NCBI GenBank assembly: GCA_964401855.1
Contig: CAYOAF010000037.1
Coordinates: 1-5,528 of the forward strand
Reading direction: 5' to 3'
DNA from: CAJWBT01 sp964401855
GTDB lineage: Bacteria > Chloroflexota > Dehalococcoidia > Lucifugimonadales > UBA3495
DNA: 5,528 nt
This document shows, in pieces, positions 1 to 5,419 of this stretch; within the stretch, counting starts at the first letter, position 1, and every line of letters begins with the position of its first letter. Under the pieces are notes generated by a model. That model ran no database searches. It was not told where the DNA came from and was given only the letters and a program-made list of their open reading frames with translations. The translations under genes were made by a program, and so were the position numbers.

Positions 1-241
1 TCGATTCTGCCCGCCCCGACCAGATGCGGCTTAGGCGTGGCCCTTGGGCCGATGATCTGGCCCGAGTTCCCCCAAATGCAGCAACCCGTTTTTCAGCCAT
101 TATTCTTGAGGCGCGAAACAAGCCCCCGGCTATCAACCGGAGGCCGATCATTGCTATGGTCCTGGCCTGGCATGTGAAGCGCCACCGTGGTCAGCAACTT
201 CGGGACCGGCCAACTCGACCATCACACTCGCCGTATCCGGA

Positions 242-523
242 CTATTCTGTGGAAACCAGTAAGAGCTTCGCTTTTCTGTCCAAGGACTTTATCTCGATTT
301 CACGTTTTGTGGCGAGCCCCCTATCCTGGCAAATTTCCTGGTAAACGAGCTGAAGCGGACCGCGGCCTTTGGTGTATTTCGCGCCTTGCCCCGCTTCATG
401 CTCCGCCATGCGGCGCTCCAAATCATTGGTAACGCCGGTATACAGGGTCCCGTCGGCGCATCGCAGGATATAGACGGTCCAGTTCAAAGGCCCCTGCCCT
501 CTTCTTCCGCCGTGACGTGCCAT
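242..523 (-). CDS. GIY-YIG nuclease-domain protein (YhbQ/UPF0213-like)
   Basis: This encodes a 93-residue stand-alone GIY-YIG domain, about the usual length for the YhbQ/UPF0213 group, which are small presumed DNA endonucleases of uncertain cellular role. The GIY-equivalent segment is WTVYIL (residues 15-20) and the YIG-equivalent is LYTG (27-30). The conserved Arg is in LERRMAEH (R37 or R38), with His42 after it. The C-terminal helix ATKREIEIKSL carries the expected metal-binding Glu (E75) and is followed by the basic RKAKLLLV tail. The reading frame stays open to 631, but homology begins only near residue 14 of this shorter form, so I chose the ATG at 523. No clear Shine-Dalgarno precedes it, so the start is less certain than the domain. 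The gene stands alone and is divergent from the small membrane peptide at 638-727, with 114 bases between them. The catalytic set looks intact. Confidence 0.9.
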   Translation of the reverse strand: MARHGGRRGQGPLNWTVYILRCADGTLYTGVTNDLERRMAEHEAGQGAKYTKGRGPLQLVYQEICQDRGLATKREIEIKSLDRKAKLLLVSTE

Positions 524-623
524 TATAGCCGCACAATGGCGCTTTGGGTCAATGTCGCGCGCGAGCTGCGGCGGGTTCTGTGTCTGGGAGGACGCCTGAG
601 CGCACCAGATACGCCAACTGACT

Positions 624-628
624 GGAGG
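624..628 (+). promoter_or_regulatory. Shine-Dalgarno of the small membrane peptide
   Basis: GGAGG lies 9 bases before the ATG at 638. It is the main evidence that the 29-codon frame starting there is translated, because the longer reading frame through this region has no comparable site. Confidence 0.6.
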
Positions 629-637
629 CACGAAAAC

Positions 638-727
638 ATGAAGCTCGACAAGACCACAATGGCGATCTTCTACTTGGTGTTGTTAGGCGGAGTTTTCGTG
701 TTGTGTGCGGCGTTTGTCTTTGGGTGA
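638..727 (+). CDS. 29-residue single-pass membrane peptide
   Basis: This is a very short gene of unknown function. It starts MKLDKTT, a short charged N-terminus, followed by one uninterrupted hydrophobic stretch (about residues 8-28, MAIFYLVLLGGVFVLCAAFV) long enough to cross the membrane once, then FG and a TGA stop. The GGAGG site 9 bases upstream selects this ATG inside a longer open frame that begins at 386 and has no protein-like character before it. The peptide has no Lys/Arg-rich n-region or cleavage site, so a membrane-embedded peptide is more likely than a secreted one; the topology is not decided. It is divergent from the GIY-YIG gene and has nothing close downstream. I recognise no family. 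A chance hydrophobic frame is possible, but start, ribosome site, composition and stop all agree. Confidence 0.55.
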   Translation: MKLDKTTMAIFYLVLLGGVFVLCAAFVFG

Positions 728-729
728 AC

Positions 730-870
730 CTGGCGCGGAATCCCAGCTATTCCCCTGAAACTTGGCTCTATCTGTCTTCTCTTCTGTAGCCCATTCATGG
801 TCTTTCGCAACTGGAACCAGTCCGGCGTCCGGGGGTAGTACAGCTCCCTAAAAGGACTTCTGGCGCGGAA
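730..870 (+). repeat. 11-base direct repeat pair CTGGCGCGGAA
   Basis: CTGGCGCGGAA occurs at 730-740 and again at 860-870, 130 bases apart, in the gene-poor region after the small membrane peptide. Two copies of 11 bases in about 500 is mildly unusual and could be remnants of a duplicated element or a protein-binding site. Chance is possible. Confidence 0.3.
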
Positions 871-1238
871 CCAGGGGCCGCCGGGGCTCGCTGGAAGTCA
901 GAAAGTCACCTTTCCCAGCCCCACTTCCCGTCCGCCGTCTCGCGGTTGCATCACGTATGTCCCCCCGTATGCTGCTTGCGCCTGGTGCTCCCACTCATTG
1001 CATGCCTTCGAGTATCCGGGCCTTCTCCAGCCGGTTTTTTCGCACCGCCGGTTTGATGCCGGATTTTTTGGGCTGTGCTAAGCCCGTATATATTATTACT
1101 TTCCCCGCCGCCAGGCACAATATCCGTTCCCACCTTCCGAAATGGCAGCGCGTTTTCATAGGGGAAGTTCCAGTGCGGTCCTTTTTTGGGTGTAGAATTG
1201 GGCACGTCGATTCCAACTCATCCTGCCCGATTGGGATG

Positions 1239-1245
1239 AAAGGGG
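1239..1245 (+). promoter_or_regulatory. Shine-Dalgarno supporting the GTG start at 1254
   Basis: AAAGGGG lies 8 bases before GTG 1254. The only nearby ATG in frame (1236) has no such site upstream, and the core motif MRVGLISDTH begins at the GTG, so this site decides the start of the phosphoesterase. Confidence 0.55.
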
Positions 1246-1253
1246 CGCGAACC

Positions 1254-1817
1254 GTGAGAGTGGGCCTGATATCGGACACCCATACCCCTAGCGTCGGTCC
1301 GCAACCGCCACCGGAGGTAGCGGCCGCATTTCAAGGCGTAGACGTGATTCTCCATGCCGGAGATATCTACATCCCCTCCTGCCTGGACTGGTTGGAAGAG
1401 ATGGCGCCGGTTTACGCCGTTGAATTGGGGGCTGGTGGTCTCTTCGAAGAGGACTCTCGCGTGGTGGACAAAAAGAGAGTCCTGCATCTTGAAGGACACA
1501 CGATAGGTCTAATCCATGATTTGTTGGTGCCTGGAATGGATCATGAAATCACGGAACACACTCCACTATCCAAGCATTTCCCCCCTGACGCCGATCTATC
1601 GGCGGCCCTCGAGACTGTATTCGATGCCGTTGTCGATATCGTTGTTTTCGGCCACACGCACTACTCCATAGTCGAGGAATGCCAAGGAATTCTGATGGTG
1701 AACCCTGGAAGCCCCAGCCTGCCAAAACAGATGCGACGCCTGGGCCAAGTAGCCATCATGGAATTGAGACCGGACCACAAGAGTGCTGAAATACTTGAGC
1801 TTTCCACGTTCAATTGA
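1254..1817 (+). CDS. YfcE/MJ0936-family metallophosphoesterase, variant metal site
   Basis: This encodes a 187-residue calcineurin-like phosphoesterase of the YfcE/MJ0936 group, soluble dimetal enzymes that hydrolyse phosphodiesters. Motif I is SDTH (D8, H10), motif II is HAGD (34-37), motif IV is GLIHD (H88) and motif V is FGHTH (H134, H136), followed by the family's NPGS signature (150-153) and LPK. The third motif, normally G-N-C/D-D after a hydrophobic strand, is absent: the strand VYAV (53-56) is followed by ELGAGG, so the metal-bridging Asn is replaced by a small residue, probably G59. No alternative frame restores it. Length is normal. The GTG start is chosen from the ribosome site and because the first strand begins at once; ATG 1236 would add six residues. 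Family membership is certain. Activity and substrate are not, given the missing Asn. Confidence 0.88.
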   Translation: MRVGLISDTHTPSVGPQPPPEVAAAFQGVDVILHAGDIYIPSCLDWLEEMAPVYAVELGAGGLFEEDSRVVDKKRVLHLEGHTIGLIHDLLVPGMDHEITEHTPLSKHFPPDADLSAALETVFDAVVDIVVFGHTHYSIVEECQGILMVNPGSPSLPKQMRRLGQVAIMELRPDHKSAEILELSTFN

Positions 1818-2011
1818 GACAGCGGCACATAACGGCAAGCCGGAGGACTTGATGGTCCCCAGGCTTCTCCTTGGGCCTTCTCTCGATGCAGGTTTATGCC
1901 GAATGGACTGGGGGATTGTTTCCACCTCAGTGGACCTGGACATCATGTATGATTTCCATGCTTATTGCGCCAGGCTCGTCAATCTTTACAGCTCTCAGGA
2001 GGTTGTTCCCA

Positions 2012-2497
2012 ATGCCTTCCTTCGATGTGGTCTCCCGAACCGACCTTATGGAGGTGGACAATGCCATAAACGGTGTTCGGCGAGAGATCAAACAACGCTT
2101 TGACTTGGCCGGGACCAAGTGCGCCATCGACCGCACCGATGACTCTCTTACGATTACTGCCGACGACAACATGAAATTGCAGCAGTTGGAGCAATTGCTT
2201 CGTAAGTATCTTGCGAGCCGTAAAGTCGACCATCGGTCCTTGGAGTTCAAGACACCGCAAAGCGCGACCGGCGGGAGCCTCCGGCAATCCGTCACCATCA
2301 GACAGGGAATCGATGGTGACCTGGGACGCAGGATTAACAAAGCCGTGCGGGGCTCTAAACTCAAGGTCCAGGTATCTATCCAAGGGACTGAACTCCGGGT
2401 TTCGGCCAAGAAAAAGGACGACCTGCAAGCGACAATCGCTTTCATCAAGGAGATGGAGATCGATCTGCCGTTGCAATATGTGAATCAACGGGAATGA
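2012..2497 (+). CDS. yajQ: YajQ family cyclic-di-GMP/nucleotide-binding protein
   Basis: This is a 161-residue YajQ (UPF0234) protein at the family's normal length. It opens with the hallmark MPSFDVVSRTDLMEVDNAI and ends with LPLQYVNQRE, matching the family's closing LPLQF/YVN-R motif. The fold, known from homologues, is two similar alpha/beta domains; here the first spans roughly residues 1-90 and the second 95-161. Some YajQ proteins, studied in Xanthomonas, bind cyclic di-GMP and act with transcription factors; others bind nucleotides or RNA. The ATG at 2012 is fixed by a perfect AGGAGG (1997-2002) 9 bases upstream and by the family N-terminus; the upstream extension of the frame to 1871 is not coding. 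It lies 194 bases after the phosphoesterase, so co-transcription is uncertain. Nothing in the sequence looks damaged. Confidence 0.96.
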   Translation: MPSFDVVSRTDLMEVDNAINGVRREIKQRFDLAGTKCAIDRTDDSLTITADDNMKLQQLEQLLRKYLASRKVDHRSLEFKTPQSATGGSLRQSVTIRQGIDGDLGRRINKAVRGSKLKVQVSIQGTELRVSAKKKDDLQATIAFIKEMEIDLPLQYVNQRE

Positions 2498-2808
2498 GCG
2501 GGGAGCCAAACTGGTTATCGGCAGCATCGGGCCACGCCTTTCTACGGTTCAAGACGGGTGGAGGCCCGGGGTAATGGGCAGGGCCTCCCGGCGAGTCACC
2601 ATCGGCCGGGGACACCGGAAGAATTGCTGCCAGCGACAGCGGGAAGAGGTCGGTCAAGGGGCCGCTGCACCCTGGGAAGTCCCTCTTGGCTTACCTATGC
2701 CGAGGGTCTATGATGACGCCGCCCAACCATTCATGACACAGATGCCGTAAAGCGTTGGGGACAGTTGGGCGCGTTTGGGGGCTGGACGGCCCTCAAAGGA
2801 GATTGACG
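2498..2808. other. Intergenic region between yajQ and the enolase-like gene
   Basis: These 311 bases hold no credible coding frame. The main structure is the inverted repeat at 2560-2588. The 3' end is G-rich (runs at 2757-2760, 2767-2769 and 2777-2781) just before the AAAGGAG ribosome site of the next gene. No promoter is clear enough to call. Confidence 0.5.
2560..2588 (+). repeat. Perfect 8-base inverted repeat downstream of yajQ
   Basis: GGAGGCCC (2560-2567) and GGGCCTCC (2581-2588) form an uninterrupted GC-rich stem with a 13-base loop, 62 bases after the yajQ stop. No T-run follows, so it is not a standard intrinsic terminator. It may be a weak or U-less terminator, an mRNA 3'-end stabiliser, or part of the next gene's leader. 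Confidence 0.45.
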
Positions 2809-4015
2809 ATGAAGATCAAGAATATCCGGGCGGTCGACGTCAACATCCCGCAGGTCCAGCCCAAGTCGAAGCCCAGGCGGACCAACTGGAATGTCAACGC
2901 CCCGAGGGCGCTGCCGCTCAACAAGTACCCGGAGTTCTCATCGGTCCACGGTTGGATGCCGGGCGCCGATGCCAGGAGGGAGGTTTGGGTTCAGGCAACC
3001 GCGGAGGATGGCACGTGGGGCCTTGGCCTGTGCAGCTTTGGGGAGCCCGTGGCATCGCTGGTCGATTACCACTTCGCGCCGCTCCTTGAGGGCCGGAACT
3101 GCATGGCCCTGGAGTACCTGAACGACGTGATGTGGCGCTCGACTCAGCGCTTCGGCGCGGGAGGTGTGGCGACGGTGGCCCAGTCGGGCATCGACCTGGC
3201 GCTTTGGGACCTGAAGGGCAAGCTGCTGGGACAACCCGTGTACAGCCTCTTTGGGCGGCCCCGCGCGGGAGAAGATCCGGCCATATCGCACCTGTGACGA
3301 CCTGGACTGGTCAAAGGAGCTGGGGTTCACCGCGTTCAAGATCAGCAACCCGGTGCACTACGAGACGGGTATAGAGGGCCTGAACATTCTCGAAGAGAAG
3401 ATCGCGAAAGCGCGCGAAGAGGTTGGGCTGAACCGCGAGCTGATGTTCAATCCGGTGATGTCGTTCAACGTGGAGTTCACCATACGGCTCGCGGAGCGGC
3501 TCAGGCCGTACGGGCTCCGATGGCTCGAGGAGCCGCTAATCCCCGCCAACCTGGAGGGGCACATCCAGCTGAAGAGGGCGATCACCTGGATACCGCTGGC
3601 CACGGGTGAGCACCATCAGGGCCGGCACGCGTTCCGGCAGCTGGTGGAAAACCAGGCTGTCGACGTGGTGCAGCCGGACATCAGGTGGTGTGGGGGGTTG
3701 TCGGAGGCGGTCAAGATCTATACCGTCGCGGAGGTGGCGGGAATAGCCACCATTCCGCACCTGGGAGCCGGGCTGCCCTTCGGGCAGCACTTCGCCTTTG
3801 CGATGCCGGAGTCACCCCTAGCGGAGTATTGGTTGGGTTCCGATCCCGGCATCCCGCTGGAAGAAGTAACCTCGATACCGGGTATGGCCCTGCCCAAAGA
3901 CGGCTACATTGTCCCCTCGGACGCTCCCGGCTTCGGCATGGAGATTTCAGAGGGCTGGATAAAGCCCTGGGACCACACGACGCCGCCTGCGCCTGCGCGG
4001 CCTCCGCCGGACTAA
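2809..4015 (+). CDS. RhmD-like enolase-superfamily sugar-acid dehydratase, frameshifted
   Basis: The two halves, read through a one-base frameshift at 3250-3252, give a 401-residue mandelate racemase/enolase protein most like L-rhamnonate dehydratase (RhmD), which converts L-rhamnonate to 2-keto-3-deoxy-L-rhamnonate. The capping domain is about residues 1-130, with the signature DLALWDLKGKLLGQPVY at 129-145; the barrel follows. RhmD-type landmarks present are WLEEPL (E240), TGEHH (E267, H268), QPDIRWCGG (D290), IPH (H317) and the PGFGMEI ending (373-379). The first metal ligand, Asp in RhmD, is Asn214 here, and the N-terminal RhmD His appears to be Asn26. AAAGGAG (2795-2801) lies 7 bases before the ATG. 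Without the shift, translation stops at 3297. The last 12 residues (TTPPAPARPPPD) extend beyond the expected C-terminal His and overlap a lipoprotein frame on the other strand. The superfamily is certain; substrate and activity are not. It may be a pseudogene or carry a sequencing error. Confidence 0.85.
3247..3255 (+). other. Frameshift site in the enolase-like gene
   Basis: The gene reads CTC TTT GGG CGG here. Removing one T from the TTT at 3250-3252 gives CTC TTG GGC GGC CCC GCG, encoding LLGGPAR, which matches the family's conserved LLGGPVRD-type segment, and joins two otherwise intact frames. The first frame would end at the TGA at 3295-3297. The cause may be a real indel, a sequencing error in a short T-run, or, less likely, +1 recoding. 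Confidence 0.85.
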
Positions 4016-4127
4016 GGTCTTGAGCATCCTCGGCGTCATCGCCTCCGCCGATGAGCCCGCAACCCAGTGAAAGGGCAAGCGAGGCGAATAGTACAGCCAG
4101 CAAAGCGAAGTTCTTGTACTTGCGCAC
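3977..4127 (-). pseudogene. N-terminal fragment of a lipoprotein gene
   Basis: On the minus strand from GTG 4127 the frame gives a textbook lipoprotein signal: a basic start (MRKYK), a hydrophobic core (NFALLAVLFASLAL), then the lipobox SLGC with the lipidated Cys at residue 23. After it comes a flexible Gly/Asp-rich stretch (GLIGGGDDAEDAQ) and an Ala/Gln-rich segment (LSPAEAAQAQAA), as in proteins tethered to the outer face of a membrane. Beyond about 3977 the frame stays open to 3711 but is antisense to the conserved end of the enolase-like gene and reads as Arg/Pro/Ser-rich shadow, so the body of the protein is missing. A longer start at GTG 4187, with purine-rich AGGAGAGGGG before it, would add 20 residues. 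I infer truncation by a rearrangement; a chance frame is possible but the signal peptide is very well formed. Confidence 0.5.
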
Positions 4128-4652
4128 GGTAGCCCGCGGACCGGTCTCCGCACTAAGCCCAGCCCCCAAGTTGGCGAAGGAACTCACGGATGTACCCCTC
4201 TCCTGCAGTGCGGGTGTCGCGTGAAACTGGCTCGACCGGGGCCATGCGGCTAAATTCGGTCCGAGCTACCTGCAGGGTCTTGGCGCCATGGCCAGCATTG
4301 GCTCCGGCAACTGTTGTCCAGCGCAAGCGATGTCACCAAGGCGCAGTCGTACCGCAGCATTCAATCCTGCCCATACAAGCTAAACACATGGTGTCACCAA
4401 AGAGTAGTGTGCTGGCACATCGGCAAGCATGAGCCGGCCACTTTGGTTTTGATGAAAGGGAGGCGGCCGGACTGCTATGCCGCCAGGACCGGCAGCGTGG
4501 AGAGGGGCCTTCCAATCCCCGAAGGCTTCAGGGGTGGAGTTGATTACGGCCGGCTACGGTGCCGGATGAGACGGTAGGAGGAGAGACCACTCGTGCGGGG
4601 ACGGAGGTTGGGGCCGGGGCGGTGGCCGCCAGCGCTTTGACCTGGTCCACTG

Positions 4653-4674
4653 CCTGAGTTCGGGCCCTGAGTTC
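4653..4674 (+). repeat. Short tandem repeat CCTGAGTTC
   Basis: CCTGAGTTC occurs at 4653-4661 and 4666-4674, a 13-base period, in a GC-rich stretch without genes. It is probably the product of local slippage. Confidence 0.4.
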
Positions 4675-4699
4675 CGGCTTTGAGGGCGAGGTCCCGGGA

Positions 4700-4737
4700 C
4701 ACCCGCCATGGGGACGGCCGGGGAGAAAAGGCGGGTG
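4700..4737 (-). terminator. GC-rich hairpin just after the membrane protein stop
   Basis: CACCCGCC (4700-4707) and GGCGGGTG (4730-4737) are perfect 8-base complements with a 22-base loop. On the minus strand the stem begins 9 bases after the TGA of the 87-residue membrane protein, where a terminator would sit. No U-run follows, so it is at best an atypical terminator or an mRNA 3'-end structure. Confidence 0.35.
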
Positions 4738-4746
4738 GCCCCAGCT

Positions 4747-5010
4747 TCAGTTTGGTTCCTCTAACCGCCTGACGGTGTCATATCGAGGGCCGAGCCAGAA
4801 TTGCCGCCAGTCCCCCCGCCAAATCCACGTCCGGCGGGCCTTGTCAATGGCGCTGGCGTCTCGTTGGAGCCCGTAGTCGAACGATTTCCCGAACAGACTC
4901 AAGACGGTGTACGGGACCGCAACCACCAGGATTGGAATCAGCGCGGCCAATTTGACCGGCAGGAGCAGGATCAATTCTACGAAAAAATATGCCGGACTAA
5001 AATATCTCAT
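4747..5010 (-). CDS. Small membrane protein of unknown function (87 residues)
   Basis: I do not recognise this family. The protein begins MRYFSPAYFF and has a long hydrophobic region from about residue 8 to 42, containing VELILLLPVKLAALIPILVV and then AVPYTVLSLF. This could form two closely spaced membrane segments with a turn at PVK, or one long segment. The remaining half (SFDYGLQRDASAIDKARRTW onward) is polar, rich in Arg, Asp and Trp, and likely cytoplasmic by the positive-inside rule. The mixed, well-balanced composition of that tail is what makes the frame look real and not a chance hydrophobic stretch. Only a weak ribosome site precedes the ATG; AGGAGG occurs but about 22 bases upstream. 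A possible 48-codon frame upstream overlaps its start by ATGA. A GC-rich hairpin follows the stop. No plus-strand gene overlaps it. Confidence 0.6.
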   Translation of the reverse strand: MRYFSPAYFFVELILLLPVKLAALIPILVVAVPYTVLSLFGKSFDYGLQRDASAIDKARRTWIWRGDWRQFWLGPRYDTVRRLEEPN

Positions 5011-5224
5011 AGCAACGCTCGATCGGTGTCAGCCTCCTTGGGCGCTTTGATCTGTCGGAGCAGATTCGCCGGCAATTGGCGGCTGACCGGTATATTGTCA
5101 CCCGGTGATCTCGGCCCGGCGCGACACGGAGAATGTACCAGCTTGGTGTTCATGCCGCCTATCTGCAAACATAACGAGTTTGGGCATATTCGTTGACCGC
5201 CGCTTCTCGTGGCCCGGTGGTTAG

Positions 5225-5388
5225 GGAGCCGCGAACAAGCTGCTAGACCTCACCATAAGAAAGATCGCCCGCCGCCCCCCCCTTTTTTCGGACGGGAGAG
5301 ATGGCGTGCCGAAGTTCGTAGAAACAGTTGACACCATGGAATGCAGCTTGCTTATCAAGGACTTGGCCAGCCGCCGGACACCAGAGTG
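5225..5388 (+). pseudogene. Oxidoreductase-like C-terminal fragment cut by an IS3 end
   Basis: From 5225, just after an in-frame TAG, the frame reads as protein-like sequence up to the IS boundary: GAANKLLDLTIRKIARRPPL, then FSDGRDGVPKFVETVDTMEC and SLLIKDLASRRTPE. The pattern of a basic helix, then PP-L-x-S-D-G-R-D-G, then a helix ending near S-x-x-x-x-x-x-S-R-R, resembles the C-terminal tail of Gfo/Idh/MocA-family NAD(P)-dependent sugar oxidoreductases; I rate this family guess as weak to moderate. The N-terminal bulk is absent, and no matching frame is seen upstream. At 5389 the reading enters the IS terminal repeat and stops at 5405-5407. The frame runs intact through a C8T6 homopolymer (5275-5288), which hints that it once coded. 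It is a remnant, truncated at both ends. Confidence 0.4.
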
Positions 5389-5416
5389 TGAACTGCCCCG
5401 GGTTTGATGGAGACTC
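5389..5416 (-). repeat. IS3-type terminal inverted repeat (right end)
   Basis: The outer end reads TGAACTGCCCCGGG on the plus strand and the inner end GGAGACTC, merging into a 10-base palindrome GACTCGAGTC (5412-5421). It lies immediately beyond the transposase stop, and the outer TGA/TCA terminus fits the TG...CA ends of IS3 elements. The partner repeat is outside the window, so it is recognised by resemblance only. Confidence 0.6.
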
Positions 5417-5419
5417 GAG

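Larger units (their letters stand above)
728..1253. other. Gene-poor intergenic region
   Basis: I see no convincing gene in these 526 bases. Open frames exist on both strands (for example 951-1205 minus, and the 5' extension of the phosphoesterase frame from 957), but their translations are rich in Pro, Arg, Ser and Lys, have no domain motif and lack ribosome-binding sites. The stretch holds an 11-base direct repeat (730-740 and 860-870) and T-rich runs at 1035-1040 and 1064-1069, each just after a CCGG, without a strong hairpin. It must hold the promoter of the phosphoesterase gene, but I cannot place one confidently. Confidence 0.5.
4128..4746. other. Gene-poor region between lipoprotein start and membrane protein
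   Basis: No frame in these roughly 620 bases looks like a gene; translations on both strands are rich in Arg, Pro and Ser and lack motifs. The left part must hold any promoter of the lipoprotein fragment on the minus strand. The right part is strongly GC-rich (about 4590-4740) and holds a short tandem repeat (4653-4674) and an inverted repeat (4700-4737). A nine-base direct repeat TGTCACCAA occurs at 4331-4339 and 4392-4400. Confidence 0.45.

Noticed and set aside
2..151. Minus-strand open frame from an ATG at 151 running off the left edge
   Set aside because: The translation (MIGLRLIAGG onward) is Arg/Ser/Ala-rich, has no motif and no ribosome site. The rest of 1-241 shows only a weak stem (123-129 with 137-143, one mismatch, no T-run).
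957..1253. 5' extension of the phosphoesterase frame by 99 codons
   Set aside because: The family motif SDTH should be close to the N-terminus, and the extension has no domain character; GTG 1254 with AAAGGGG is a better start.
951..1279. Minus-strand frames opposite the phosphoesterase upstream region
   Set aside because: Low-complexity Lys/Arg/Pro/Gly-rich translations with no ribosome site; the second overlaps the start of a certain gene.
1916..1953. Possible promoter for yajQ (TATGAT at 1948-1953)
   Set aside because: The -10-like hexamer is 59 bases before the ATG, but the nearest -35-like TTGTTT is 26 bases away and no hexamer fits 16-18 base spacing.
1927..2527. Long minus-strand open frames opposite yajQ
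   Set aside because: They mirror a fully conserved YajQ on the plus strand and have no family features of their own.
2754..2785. G-quadruplex candidate before the dehydratase start
   Set aside because: Only three runs of three or more G are present; the fourth is GG, so the pattern is incomplete.
3711..3976. Continuation of the lipoprotein frame to its stop at 3711
   Set aside because: This part is antisense to conserved dehydratase codons and reads as Arg/Pro/Ser-rich shadow sequence, so it is unlikely to be the original lipoprotein body.
4396..4447. ACCAAAG ... CTTTGGT inverted repeat followed by TTT
   Set aside because: A 7-base stem with a 38-base loop is too weak for a terminator, and no gene end lies nearby on the plus strand.
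5211..5260. tRNA-like stretch around GCCCGGTGGTTAGGGAG
   Set aside because: It resembles a D-arm only superficially; there is no T-arm GTTCGA-type motif or acceptor stem at the right distance.
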